A stretch of DNA of 64,000 bases from Whalleya microplaca (Eukaryota; Ascomycota; Sordariomycetes; Xylariales; Xylariaceae): assembly GCA_022497155.1 (NCBI GenBank), contig MU385720.1:682001-746000 (forward strand), in the 5' to 3' direction. The position numbers and the translations under genes are program-made. Position 1 is the first letter of the stretch. Every line of letters begins with the position of its first letter. Under the pieces are notes generated by a model. It was not told the origin of the DNA, searched no databases, and worked only from the letters and a program-made list of their open reading frames with translations. Below are positions 1 to 12,200 of this stretch, in pieces.

Positions 1-692
1 GGGAGGAGGATGGGCGAGAAGCATGGTTGCTCTATTATCTACAGTGCACAGTTCCTAGCTGTTGTTGATCACTGTTCACATGGTATGAAGAGAGACGTGA
101 GATAAGAAAGCCGCATCTTCTAACAAGTGTCTATTTTTCTGTTTTATACAACATCGCGATGGCGGCGACGTCCGACGGCATGGATGCACTTACCGTTTGC
201 AGTGAAACAGTCGAGTAAGAAGCGAAGATCTAGCCCAGGTGCCCAAATAGCGGTGATCCTAGCTTGCTGCTGAAGCGAGAGCCCAACAACGCGATCTAGA
301 AATACGGCAAGGCCAAATCGCCAGAGGCCGTCCCAATTGAGTGTGTCAGGTTCCCGGATATCTGATCTTCGGCAACGGTCTCCGAAACCGATATCTTGCT
401 GCTTCGATCCCTGCAGGTGGTCGACCGTTGCCATTGGTCAACCGAGGCGGCTCCCGCACGACGCTCCCACGGACCGTTGGACCGAAGCAACGCTGACGAC
501 AACTATGGGACAATTTTGTCCTAACGGGATGCGCCCAGCAATGAGGCGAACAGTTCCCTGCGTCCGCGACGTCGTGTCTCCTGTTTCGTGGGGGTTCGTC
601 TGGACCCCTATGGGAAATTGCATTGATTGTAATTCCCAAATTATAGCATGTGATCATGCTCCTGCAAATCGAAAGCATTACACGGCTCGCCT
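1..692. other. No supported gene
   Basis: Overlapping open frames occur on both strands between about 140 and 700, but none carries a recognisable domain or a convincing splice pattern. The stretch lies downstream of the minus-strand gene ending at 693 and may include its 3' UTR. A gene whose body lies left of the window cannot be excluded. Confidence 0.4.
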
Positions 693-1615
693 TTAGGATG
701 CCTTCCCTCGCTTGGATCGTCGTAAAGGAGCTTTCTCACCCAAATCTTCGGAAATTTTGCTTTTTCTCTTAGTCGAGGTCTGGGTCGAGCCCGCGTTTGT
801 CGGCTTCACACCAGATGCAGGTGATGATAAAGCCTGCTGCCCATTTGTCCGTACGGTTTGTGGGGCTCCCTCTCTCATCAACACATATGCCACTTTCTCG
901 ATGTCGAGAGCACTGACTTCAAGCCGTTTGACCAAAGCTTGGGCTGCAGCATTCAACTCCTGATACTCCTTGGCGTTGTACTTTATGGGAGACTTCTGCC
1001 CATCACAACACAGCCAATAGAATGCCTCATCCGAAAAGAAGATAACCCGGTCAGGATCATGAACCGAGAGCAGAAGCGATGCGGTCGCTGGCCCAACCCC
1101 TTTTAGCTTGGTGACAGTGTCGAGTGCTCTCGGTGTGTCTGGGTTGACCCAATACTCCTTCATTGCATTCTGGATGGTTTGCTCAACGAACGTCTGGTCA
1201 TTTGATGACACTAGTTTCATGAGGGTAGGCCGGAATTTCCCATGTCGCCTGCGCCAGATTAGACGAGTTGGGCGCACCAATGATTGTATGTTGGTAGTGT
1301 CTCAGGAGACCGCACTTACAACTTCCAGTCGACCAACATTTTTACGTCGTCATGCTTCATCTGCTGCTTTGGGTCTTCTGACTGAAACGCAGTGACAGCC
1401 TCATCGTATCGGAACTTGTCCAGTTCCAATAAAGTTTGCTGTCCTGGCTTGGCTATAAGTGGTGATTAATGATGCGATATCTATACCTATGTTGGCTTCA
1501 GACACGCACCTCCTTTTGCAGATGATAATGACTCAATGAGGTGCTTATATTGGCCCAGTAGCTGTTTAAACTGGCTAACCGAGATGTTGGTTGGTAGTAG
1601 GCTCTGATCCGCCAT
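693..1615 (-). CDS. Helix-hairpin-helix (HhH-GPD-like) conserved fungal protein
   Basis: Three exons (1615-1510, 1452-1320, 1248-693) give 264 aa. The introns have GTGCGT/TATAG and GTAAGT/CGCAG ends and all phases agree. The start is the first ATG in frame with the splice. Residues 128-137 read LKGVGPATAS, the hairpin of HhH DNA glycosylases. About 16 residues later comes FFSDEAF, where glycosylases such as Nth and AlkA place their catalytic aspartate (D153 here). The iron-sulfur cysteine loop of Nth is absent. The C-terminal ~70 residues are Ser/Lys/Arg-rich, ending in a basic tail that could be a nuclear signal. Family knowledge suggests base-excision-type DNA binding; catalytic activity is inference only. 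No symbol is assigned because the rest of the protein matches no named enzyme I recognise. Confidence 0.8.
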
Positions 1616-2204
1616 CGCGGAAGTCAAGCAATCTTGTGAAGAGAAGCTCACGAGAACAACGAGGTTCCACAGGATATGCTTAAGTTCTCGGACTACCCGA
1701 GCTCTGTACAACCTCTATAGTTGTGAGTAATGACTGTGATACTGCGTGATACCTATGATCAACCCCCCATCCATTGGCTAAGCTGTGCCTGTTGCTTGGG
1801 TGATGAAAACGGACGTGTTCGAGGCTGAATCACGGTGCCATGTTTACGAGTCACAGTATGTACCGTACGGGACGGTACTACGTAGCATGGAACTGGGTGT
1901 GTTGGTGGGGCTGTCAGGCTGTTGGTACAATGTACATGTGGAATTATGGAATTGTGGAATTACATAACAATGGAATTATGGAACCTTAACGTTCTAGACG
2001 TGAGATTGACCCCCAAATATAAATGTAAGCGCTGAGACCCTTGCTGCAAAAGTTAAATCCATTTTCTTCAGAATTCCATCCCCGACTCTCCCATCCTCTC
2101 GCACCGCCTGACCGACATCCCGACAGGAATCACCAGTCAATCGAAAGTTGCTCTATTGTGCCTGCTGCATTACTATCTCCGCTTCTCCTTTAACCACCGT
2201 CAAC
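1616..2204. promoter_or_regulatory. Divergent promoter region between two genes
   Basis: This 589-bp spacer separates the starts of the HhH protein (-) and the zinc-finger protein (+). The stretch just before the plus-strand ATG is pyrimidine-rich, as in fungal 5' UTRs. At about 1938-1984 a GGAATTA(T/C) motif recurs several times in quick succession. No defined TATA box or factor site can be assigned. Confidence 0.4.
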
Positions 2205-2674
2205 ATGGGTAACGTATGTGCAATATGGACCAGACCCAACGGCGCAAAGCCGCTCTTTCGGAGTTATGCCTTATGCCTGATCTGACCGCTGACTTTTTTT
2301 TTTTTTCTTTTTCGCGATATAGGGGGCCAAGGCTCAACAAAAGCGCGAGCGCAACCAGAAGGATGGCAAGGTTGCGAAGTCGCAGCTGAAGACTGTATGT
2401 CACCTCGTGTCTGCATCTCCGTGAAGACGGGACGATCTCGCTTACAACATGTGTCGCATATAGAACGTCAAGGCCATGGACATCCAGTGCGGCATCTGCA
2501 AGTCGACCTTCCTGAAGACTACCCGTGCGCCTCAGTGCGTTATTTCCCCTCTCCGGGCATGCAAGGAATGTGAACTAAATGGGTTGGCACAGGCTCGAAG
2601 AGCATGCTCAGAACAAGCACAGCAAGCCCATGAAGGAGTGCTTCCCGAGCTACGAGGTCCCCGCCGCGAAATAG
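2205..2674 (+). CDS. Small C2H2 zinc-finger protein, ZNF706/4F5-like
   Basis: Four exons (2205-2213, 2323-2394, 2464-2534, 2593-2674) encode 77 aa. The first exon holds only Met-Gly-Asn. Introns end in ATATAG, ATATAG and GCACAG. The N-terminal half is Lys/Gln-rich (GAKAQQKRERNQKDGK), like the SERF/4F5 region. Residues ~28-60 hold CGIC then HAQNKH, a CxxC...H-x4-H zinc site, followed by a KPMKECFP tail. This layout matches the small eukaryotic ZNF706/At2g23090-like family found across fungi, plants and animals. The family's molecular role is poorly defined; nucleic-acid or chaperone-like binding is inferred. The gene is small, intron-dense and invisible as one open frame. The 109-bp first intron contains a long T-run before the acceptor. 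Confidence 0.88.
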
Positions 2675-2706
2675 ACGACGATTCGCGTGATACCTACAGG
2701 CACACA

Positions 2707-2731
2707 GATCAGATCAGATCAGATCAGATCA
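2707..2731. repeat. (GATCA)5 pentanucleotide microsatellite
   Basis: Five perfect copies of GATCA lie just downstream of the zinc-finger stop codon, within the presumed 3' UTR between two convergent genes. Confidence 0.9.
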
Positions 2732-2886
2732 GGAGCATGGATACAGCGAACGGCGCATTTGGTGTTGAGCGAAAGATCCGGTGATATTGATGTTTGATGC
2801 ATGGATGGGGCTAACTAATGATAATTACGAGTTAACTGAGTGCATGCCGAACAACTAATCTACTCTGCCCAGCTCATAACTCTCGC

Positions 2887-4216
2887 TTACTGTGCCTTGA
2901 CTGCCTGCGCCTGTGTACTGACATCCACAGCCTCGTCTTTTGGATCCGCCGCACTCGCATCCTGCGACTTCTTCTGCTGCGCCTCCCGCGCCTGCTGCTC
3001 CCTAATATCCTTTAGGATATCCGGATACCACCGCTCCCCGACATCCGGATGGCTCTTGACGCGATTCCTGAGCGTGGCCTCGCCAAGCGTCTTCGCGACG
3101 CCGCCCCCGCGGAACGTAAACTCGACATCGTCGAGCCGTCCGCCGTTGGCCTGCAGGACCCGCTGGCGCTGCAGCCTCAGCTCCTCGGGCACCTGCCCCA
3201 CGCCGACCGTCTCCAGCTCCTCGAAGGTCGCGGACCCGCGCACGCCCTGGAAGAAGGGGATGGAGAAGCGCGCGCCCTCGCCCGCGCGCGGCGACAGCAC
3301 CCGGTGCGTCGTCGACGCGCAGACGCCCTGCGTCAGCGCCTCCAGCCCCTGCCCGATCGCCACCACCAGCGTGCCGGCCACCGGCGGGCAGTCGACCCAC
3401 GCGCCCTGCATGTTCTGCACCTGCAGCCCGCGGTGCCCGCTCGCCTGCAGCAGGTAGCTCGTCAGCATGCTGTCCTTGTGGGGGCCGACGCCCTGGCCCC
3501 TCGCCTCACCATCCCCGAGCCCGATCTCCGCCGCGTCCGGGTACTTGACCACCTTCAGCTTGTGCTGCTGCCTCTCACCGTCGAAGTAGCGCGCGAAGGC
3601 GTCCGCGGGTAAGCATATCGCCTCCGCGATCAGCGACGTGAAGGCCAGCGAGATCGCCCCCATCCGCGCCATGTACTCCGTGTACACGGCGCGGAAGCGC
3701 GGCAGCGCCGCCTCCGACGGCCACTGGTTCGGCGCCAGGAGGTTCTCGTAGAGCGGCGCCCCGGGCGCCGGCAGGGGGTGCTCGGTGGACAGGTCGATCT
3801 GCTCGCGGTGGTCGATCTGGCCCGCTGTGATCTCGGCCGAGAGCTGCGAGTAGCCCAGGAACGAGGGCGCGTTCTTCATCTCGATTTTGAGTCTAAGCCC
3901 GGTGCGTCGAGCGTAAGTACATGTGTGTATGCATGCGGCATAGGTATAGATCGTAGATGGTAAAGTAAATTTGCATCTAGGGGGGAAGGGGAAGGGAAAG
4001 GGGGAAACCCACTTACTTCTCTTCCTGCGGTATGTCGAAGAAGGCCTTGCCCTGCGCTATCACCTCCTGCCACAGCTCATCCGGGATCCCGACGTTCTTC
4101 AGATACAGGAAGCCGACCTCCATTAACGCATGGCGCAGATCGGCGAGGAACTGCGGCTTCGTCTCGGGGTCCTTGGCTAGCGATAGGTCCAGGATGGGGA
4201 CCGAGGTGAAAGACAT
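2887..4216 (-). CDS. 2-oxoglutarate/Fe(II)-dependent dioxygenase (isopenicillin N synthase-like)
   Basis: Two exons (4216-4017 and 3892-2887; 124-nt intron GTAAGT...CTTAG) encode 401 aa. The N-terminal non-haem dioxygenase domain (about residues 5-120) is recognisable from PILDLSLAKD and the VGFLYLKNVGIP block. The catalytic jelly roll has the full iron triad: HKD (His205, Asp207) and His263 in TTHRVLSP. RFS (Arg275, Ser277) forms the RxS motif that binds 2-oxoglutarate. All key residues are present, so the enzyme should be active. The substrate cannot be read from sequence; relatives include isopenicillin N synthase, ethylene-forming enzyme and many fungal tailoring oxidases. No cluster backbone gene lies nearby. 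The second exon is much richer in GC, with C/G in third positions, than its neighbours. The tail is Gln/Ala/Lys-rich. Confidence 0.92.
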
Positions 4217-5297
4217 ATTGCCCCTGGTACTTGATAACCTTGATATACGGGTATCAGATTAATATCTAGAGCTTCGTAGCTGGCATTGCAGATCGTAGAG
4301 GAATGTCCATATATACGTGGTTAGCATTCGTTAGGCATAAAATCGACTATCATTCGTTATGTGTGTACAGGTACTACATAGCTTAAATATCAACTTAGGC
4401 TTCACCTCATGACCGAGAACGATGGCGTAATTCCGCTCATCGGCCGGTGGCTCCACCAAAAGGCGAACGGTACCCCACCTCCACTCTCTTCTCCCCAGCT
4501 CCGGGGGACCGAGATATCCACTCAGACAGCCCATTTATAACTACCGTCGTATGACAGTGCGATCGTACTATGTATGTAGGTTGACTAACACAGATGAGTT
4601 CATTGGCTCTGCTGGCGTACGCTTAACCGACGAAAGATCCAAGTCGATCTATTCTTGTCGTAACGATTTGTGTAAATCGCATTCGTAGGAATTGATATGT
4701 ATGGATGAATCTCCTATTCTCATCTTCATGAAGTTCTGTAAATGGCAGTGTAGACTTCTAATACTCTCTTCTGGAGAGGAGCTACAGAAGAACATATCAC
4801 TCCTCAGATAGCTTTAAGCGACTCATAGAGCTAATTGACTGACTTGTTACATTTGCTTGATGGAAATACATCAGCCTCTTAAGTGATTAAAGGTTAAGAG
4901 CAGAATGACATATTGTTGAACCTCTTGAAAATTTTGGTACTGATTTGAGCTATCTAAGCATATAGCCGGTATGCTCGATACAGGCAACACATCTCGAGTG
5001 TTCCCCTGAACGGAACACCTATCGAAATTCTTGGGCTTGGGCACCAAAGCCCTACTCTGACTTTATCAGGTACCGTAGAACCATCTATCTCTATGCTATA
5101 CTTAGATATCGGCCTCATCAATGTTTCCAACACTTGACGTGCGCGTGATTGTACATATGATGACAACTTGCAGCACGTATAACTCAACGTCTGACCCCTG
5201 TTTGCACAGGCCTGGCACAGACCGTTTATTAGACCAACATCGTAAGCCTATTGTAATTTTCCGCTTATTAAAACCTATTCCGACAAGACGGCGCTTC
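4217..5297. other. Intergenic spacer, no gene seen
   Basis: About 1.1 kb between the start of the dioxygenase gene (-) and the end of NAN1 (-). It should hold the dioxygenase promoter and the NAN1 3' UTR. Short open frames on both strands show no known domain. Confidence 0.5.
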
Positions 5298-8200
5298 TCA
5301 TGCCGACGAAGCAGCCGCATTCGACAAGAACAACTTCGTGACTTGGTAGAACATATCCTCAATCGGGGGCATAGCGAACGCAGGCGCCGTATCGAAAAGC
5401 TCGGCGAGCTTCTGCGGCGCGATAACGGCCGGGTACGCCCCATCGCCATCCCCATCAATATCCTCCTCCAGTATATCGACATCCATCTCGTCTCCGCTGA
5501 CGGACTCGTTATCCCCCGCGGTAAGCAGCGCCACGGGGGTAGCGTTGGCCTCCACAGCGCCCGTGGTTTCCTCGTGGTCGAGATGGAGATCCGACAGGGG
5601 CTGCGCGAAGGCGAGGGACTTGGTGTCCATGCCTTCGCTGACCGACCATAGCTGGGCCGCCGAGTCTAGGACCAGGTAGCCGCTGGAGCCTATCGAGGAG
5701 ACGACTGAGGTTATGGGGTGCGGGAACCCCTGGACTAACTGCGGTTCGCTTTGCTCTGGTGTAAACACAGCGAGCTCGGAGAGAAAGGAGGTTGAATCCG
5801 GTTTGCTTCGCGTTACCGCAATAGCATAAGTTGCAGTTTGATAGTCAACTGCCATATGTGTCAAGATGGCTGCGCTCGGGTGATGCGGATCTTCGTTTGG
5901 CCTGAGTTGGACCCCGTAGCGCATCTCATCAAGGACCAAGTCGTATGTTATGAGATGGTCCGACAGCACCACTAGGCACGAAGATAATATTTTGATACCT
6001 CGGACCTCCCCTTTTATTAATCCATCGAGGGAATTCCGGATCTTGCCAGATTCTGCGTCGATGATGTGAACTGCGGATCCGTACTTGGTCCCGATAGCAC
6101 AAACCAAGGTAGATCCATCCTCAGAGAAAGAAACGGCCCCAGACCCGCGAACGACGGGTTCAGTAACCAGAGCATCTTGATCAACTGAGGACTCGACCTC
6201 TTGAAGGTAAACGGATCGGGTGCAAGCCCAACTATGTAGTTGGCGGCCCAACTTGCCCTTGACGGGCACACCGTCTCGTTGTCTGACCGTCGACTCCCAG
6301 AATCGGATGATTCCATCTTCTCCAACGGTAACGAAGCGATGCGACTTCGGATCAGCAGCCAGGTCAAATATCGTTTCGCTTTGGCCTGTATAATGTGGAG
6401 CGTTGATCCGAGACACAAGCTGCAGACTCTGATCCTCGGCGGAAACAGACCAGAATTTAAGGTAGACCTCTCGCCTTTCCACAGACAACCCCTGAAGAGA
6501 ATTCGCATCTCGCGCAGGCGGTTGCCATTCGTCGGTTGTAGCGAGCCACTTGCCGTCTGCCGAATATGCCATACCGGTGATACGAGGTTCCGTGACGGCG
6601 TGGCCTTTGGCTGTCGTGTTGACATCCGTCGGATTCGTTCTGGTCAAGGCCTGCTTCGAGATGCTCTGCATTGTAGTAAGATCTAGAGTTTGTATCAGAG
6701 GCGTGGAGGGGCCACTCCCGGAGTAGCCTGTCTGTTGTCCGTTTCCTACGCAAAAATGGATACGCGACGGATCTGATGGACTAACAGCAGCAGGTGTGCT
6801 AACTAATCGAGTTGTTGAGTATTGCCCAACTCTTCTGACCATATCGTCTTTGGAAAACGGCTGCGGGAAAAGAAGGGTTTGAACTCCAGATACATATGCC
6901 GTAGGCTTCATCTCCGCAGTCGATAGAACCATAACCGAGTTGTCATCCAAGTGAAGTACGTACGCAGAACCGCGGTTCGAAACAACTATATTTGCGATCG
7001 ACGCAGAGAGATGAGGTAGGAAATCCAGCTTTTGTGTGTCAAGTTGCCACAGCACTAACGTTGACTCTGAACCTCCGGAAATAATGTAGTTTCCTAAGAA
7101 TCGAGTTAGACTCCTTTTGATTTGAGAGGGGGGTTTGAGTCTTACCATCTCGTGACCATTTGACAGCATGGACTGCTCTACGATGCCAATGGTACTTGCG
7201 AGGCTGAAGAGAGAATTTGCGCGTCTTAGAGCCGTGAAGCCAACGGAGTTGAGGTAAGAGGTCGTTATAGAAGAATACTGCTCCACGAGCGCAGCCTACC
7301 GCGATTTCCACCACGGGCTCATCGCCAGCTTCCACTTGGGATTTTCGGGTGAGATGTATACGCTCAGTGGCTCGTACATCCAAGCAAGTAATGTCATCAG
7401 TACCATCGAGGGTAAAGAACTCGTAGTCTAGATCGTTGAATGAGGAGATGACTCGGGTCCTTAAATTACCAAGAAGGACATTGCGCTCCGCTGAAGCTGC
7501 CAGCGCGTACCCGTTCCGGACAGATCGTAGGTTCCGAATGATCATCGTCTGCGTCAGGATATCCTTGGACCTCTTCAATTTCGACTTCTCTATATCACAA
7601 GCGGTAATGTGCCAGCTCTCACCCCTCTTGATGGACAATAACGGCACATCTTTGAACTCCCGTCCGATTTTCATAGACTCAACCGACATGTCTCCTACGA
7701 AATCGCAATTCAGTCGCAGGGAGAGCCTCCGTCCATCGCCATTTGTCCAATCGATCAGCCATAAGTGGCCAGCGGAGGAGGCCACCCAAACGAGATTGGG
7801 TGAAGTCGGCGACAGACAAATTGAAACGACTTGCGCCAGGGGACCTTTCCTGTTCGGTAGTGGTAGTTGAATTTTGCGGACCAAAAGAGATTCGGTTGCC
7901 GAATACACTTGAATGGAGGTGTTGTAAGCAAGTATTAAATGCCTAGTATGCATGTTAACCTTCTAGCTTCAGAACCATACCCCGTGTAGCGCATACTTTT
8001 CATCTTCAGTAAAGATAGGATCAATATCCAATATTCTCCCTCCCATAGGCTGAGATATCCTCCATATCGACTGGTTCTCCCCTGACGATGGATCGTGTCG
8101 TTCCTCCCTAGGTTGATGTTGCCGTTTCTCCTTTTTAGTAACCTGAGCACCCGCGGCCTTGACAACGGCCATAGTCACATCGTCTGCGCTATCTTGGGGC

Positions 8201-8442
8201 GCTATCGGGCGTATTTCTTGGCTGGGTATGTTGTCTTGAGGCAATGATACATCAGGCAGAGCATTACTCGATAATCGGCGATCTCGCTTTGCTCGCTTCC
8301 TTTTGCTATGCTCTGATGCGTCTCTCTTCCGTTTATTTGCTGCGATGAGCTCCTAGAAGAAGAGGATTATTAGAAGCTATCACTACCAAAAATATATTCT
8401 ACAAGGGAACAGGCTTACTTCTTCAATTGCTATAGGGGCCAT
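5298..8442 (-). CDS. NAN1: WD40-repeat U3 snoRNP protein NAN1/UTP17 (WDR75)
   Basis: Four exons (8442-8419, 8352-7997, 7942-7146, 7093-5298) give 990 aa with consistent phases. The 54-nt second intron removes two in-frame stops and restores DEKHLILAYNTSIQVYS, the start of the first WD repeats. A basic nuclear tract (NKRKRDASEHSKRKRAKR) follows the eight-codon first exon. Beta-propeller segments run to near the C terminus, with landmarks AVKWSRDGNYIISGGSES, the insert-rich second propeller and a closing acidic stretch (DEMDVDILEEDIDGDGDG). Length and order match fungal Nan1/Utp17, a member of the t-UTP/UtpA subcomplex of the SSU processome that helps Pol I transcription and early 18S pre-rRNA processing in the nucleolus. 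It is divergent from RPB10, with 398 bp between the two starts. Confidence 0.9.
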
Positions 8443-8840
8443 TTTGGGAGGAGGTGCTACAATGGCAGTGTAAAGCAACCAGCCCCTCGAAGACCTTGTT
8501 GACTGACTGTCATCAAATTATCTGGGCAGCTGGGCTAAAACAAAAAAGTTCGGAAAGTTTTCGAGGGACAACGCGATAAGACCAAAGATCCACCGATAAG
8601 GAAAAAAATATGCGGCGCATTAAAAGTCCGGACGCATGGACCCACCAAAAACTTTATTTCCCTTGGCATACCTAGGTCCAATGGGAAAGAAAGATGCACG
8701 CATCAAATCATTCCTTCCATTCAACATCTTCCTCGGTCGCGCTATCCTTTGTTGCCATCACAACTCTCTCGCTTCTCAACCCACCCGACAAGCAACTCTG
8801 CTACGATTCTTCATTCACGAAATAACACACGTGCGACACG
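8443..8840. promoter_or_regulatory. Shared promoter between NAN1 (-) and RPB10 (+)
   Basis: A 398-bp intergenic region separates the two start codons. It contains A-rich runs (about 8538-8548 and 8600-8610) and two GATAAG sequences, one as GCGATAAG, which resembles part of the yeast PAC element of ribosome-biogenesis promoters. Functional use of these is inference. Confidence 0.45.
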
Positions 8841-9282
8841 ATGATTATCCCCATCAGATGCTTTTCCTGCGGGAAGGTAGGCCGAAACACACCCCGCGAC
8901 TCCGATCTACAGTGATATTTACAAGTTGGCCATAGGTGACCGGAGACCTCTGGGAGCGATACCTACGGCTCCTCGATGAAGACGTTGACGATGGGTTGGT
9001 TTATATTCCCTGCGATATTTCTAGACCGTACTGACCTTTGCTTAAAAGCGAGGCCATGGACACCCTAGGCCTCAAGCGATACTGCTGCCGTCGCATGATC
9101 ATGACCCACGTCGACCTTATCGAGAAACTCTTGAAGTATGGCTCCCTACCTTTGTTCATTTTCTCGACTGGTTTCTCGGACTGCGGAACTACGTTTGCAG
9201 TAGAGCACACATTTTCTAACATGTCACAAGGTACACTCCCGATGGCCGGAACGAGAAGAAGCTCCAGCTACAACAACGATAA
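8841..9282 (+). CDS. RPB10: DNA-directed RNA polymerases I, II and III subunit RPABC5 (Rpb10)
   Basis: Four exons (8841-8876, 8936-8994, 9049-9135, 9231-9282) encode 77 aa. The protein begins [12 protein letters not shown] and contains [11 protein letters not shown], then [11 protein letters not shown]. Cys7, Cys10, Cys44 and Cys45 form the atypical zinc site that defines the subunit. Length fits the family (70 aa in yeast). Introns are GTAGGC...CATAG, GTTGGT...AAAAG and GTATGG...CACAAG, the last with a clear CTAAC branch site. Rpb10 anchors the assembly platform of all three nuclear polymerases. The function is essentially certain; exon joins restore an unbroken conserved protein and are therefore also secure. 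Confidence 0.95.
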
Positions 9283-12200
9283 ACCTCAAATATGCTCGGA
9301 GTTGTGGACTGGAGAAAATGAGCAGGAAATGCATTTTGAGGCGTTCATAGAGTCCAAGCGGTTTCCGGAAGGCGTCACTGGATCACTTTAAGTGATATAA
9401 TTTGCTCGTTGGGTATGCCACAATACCAAACATTCACACCCAATTTCGCGTGTTGTCACCTTCAATGAGCACGGCTGTTCATTTTATTAAATATGCCTGG
9501 CGGACTTAAAAATAGGTTGCTTTGCTTACCTGGCGGCTATCTTTAGCAGCTTGTCTATCTCGAGGCTGCCTACTTGCAAGGATGCCATGTGGAGGTAGGT
9601 GGCGGCTATCTATCAGGCCATTTCAACGCCAACATGCAGTCATAAATGCCTCTTCATGTTCAAGCATGAGTGAGATTGCACCTTGCTTGTTCCAGATTCT
9701 CGGGAAGCAATTTGTCATGTGACCAGCAATGACTACCTACATATACGTGTATGAGTTGGGCATGATTACTCATAGTAGTAGTGCCAGGGACAAGGAATGA
9801 GTCGATACATCCCAGAGCGAGGCACTCTCTAAGCCCCCTTTTCCAGGAATAAGACAGATGGTATTTAATAAATCATGGACTTAGGAACTATACCATGGAG
9901 GCTTATATGAGCCAAATCAGCCTTGCCACATCATTCGCGATCCTCGTGCTACTTTGCCCAAGCTCACCGATAATTCGAAAGGCATCTAAATGCCGCTTAG
10001 ATGTCTGGCATCACTGCATGCGGTCTCTTCTTCGCAAGCGAATACTGTGAAGCGATATAATCAATGACCATATACTCGAGGAATATTCTACAAGTGAAAG
10101 TGTGCATCCTGTGGGCTTTGTAATGTGACATCGCTTTCGGTTCGTCCACACTTTGAAGGATTCCTGCCTAGTTCAGAAGCAAAATCACACTTTACCGATT
10201 CCATGTAAAGTTCCGATGCCACATAGCCGTACTTGCGGTTTGTACGAGCCGACGTTGGGTCACACTCATCTCGAACGCAACCAACACGCCTTCGAAATCC
10301 TTGCCAGCGAATTTATTAGTTAGTAAGCGGGAACCTATAGTAAGGTCAGGGATTATCCCACAAGCACTTCTTCCTGCAAACGTACCAACTTAACAAATCT
10401 GATTGTGGATACGTAGCTAGGCTTGCTAGGCTTTACCATCTTCATACAGACCTATGTATATGCAGGTGTCACGGCGCCTATGCACCTCGACCAGCTGAGC
10501 TGAGATCATTGTTCTGGAAATTTGCCCTAAACACTATACGATCTTTCGGCTCAAGTTACACGATACCTAAGCAAGTCTATCACACCTTAGATGATCCTTC
10601 AAAATATACTAGAATCACGAGGGAAACTCGAGCCTTCTAACCATGGGGGTAGCAATCCAAAAGCTTGTGCTGATTACACGATCCTACTGGTTGTGTCGAA
10701 GACCAGGACATCCCAGCAGCCTAGCAGACCCGGTCAGTCCTCCTTTCAGCCAATGTGCGCTAGTCGGGGCGATTCAAGCCAAGACTTTTTTCTCCCTTGT
10801 ACAACCAATAGATGTCTCTAGTGAGACTGAGAAGCGACCCAGGGTTCAAGACGTTGATACCTATCACGCCTAGGTTTTCCTAATGAATCACGTAAGGCTA
10901 CGGGGCCGGGACCGAAAGACTGAAAGGCGACAATTGCCTAGGTTATGAATGGCTTCACAGATACCGGGGATATACTATACCCATACTTAGTATGACTACC
11001 CACCTATTTGGCAAGGGCGTTGGCCTTTGTAGGCGGCTACATAGTAGTACTATGTAAAACAGAATGCGGTTTTCAGCCTAGTGTGGCCAAGGACTTGGAC
11101 TTCACCACAGATGCCTTCGTACGGAATATGTTCATTGGCGAATCTCATGCCGTTGACCTCGGCCATATCGAAGCAGCAGAACAGTGGATCTACCTACGTG
11201 TCTATCACTTCGGCTCGTGTGCCGTTGTAGGTATAACACGCAAATGCCTCGGGGCGTTCTGAAACCAACATCACCATGTAGGTATGTACGACAACGCATA
11301 TGGAGAAAGATTGGGTATCTAGATACCTATGTATGCACCGTTGAGGACGCATGGCGGTGGTGATCGGCTTGGAGTCTGACACTAACAACGACGATGACCC
11401 ACATGGTAGACCCGGCCTGCGCTAATAAAAACGCGGGACCAGATCTTCGGGACCACCACCGCTGCAGTTTTTCTGGAAGAGTTGCTATTCTGAAAATACC
11501 CGCGCCGCTCGCACCGGTTGTTTCCAGCACATGCCACTCACACCGCAGGCCATTATGCCGTTTCCCTTGCTCAATTGTATCAAGATGATGCCCTTGGGAC
11601 AGGTATTCCCTAAACCCGGGACATCCATAACCGCTAGTATGACAATGACAATTGTGAAGAACAATGTTCGTCACAAGTTAGATCTGTCTTACAGTTCCAA
11701 GTTGCCGTGTACACACTGATAGTATACTATACGGCCGCGGCTGGCTTAGCCGTCCCCAAATCATTGTGTAACTTATCTAGCCCGTGGGCAAAAAAGCAAG
11801 AATGGGAAGCTCCTAATGTACCTACATGGCGTCTCACAAGCCTCTGCTTTCATGTCTTCATCCCATTGGCCGGGTCGCAGTTCGATTACGACGGCGTCTT
11901 CGAAACTGTCGTGATCTTTTGCACCTTTTTTTTTTTTTAACCCCGACATGCTTGTAGTGCTTGCAGAGATCAAAAAACAAAAAAGACCACCGACTAGGGT
12001 GAAATGGGTTAAATCCCCATGTCTTGGCCCAGGGCAGGAGATGGGAATGGCCTCCTGTGACTCGTCGGCTTCGCGATCCACACCCTTACTTAAGCGCCGA
12101 AGCCCCTGTCGCGCCCTCTGCAGCCCACCCATCAAAGATATCTCCACAACACCACCCCTCGCCCATGCTCGCCCTTGCTGGCTTCCTAATGGCCACCGTT

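Noticed and set aside
7943..7996. Two in-frame stops in NAN1 suggesting a pseudogene
   Set aside because: A 54-nt intron with GTATGC/ACTAG ends removes them and restores the conserved KHLILAYNTS sequence.
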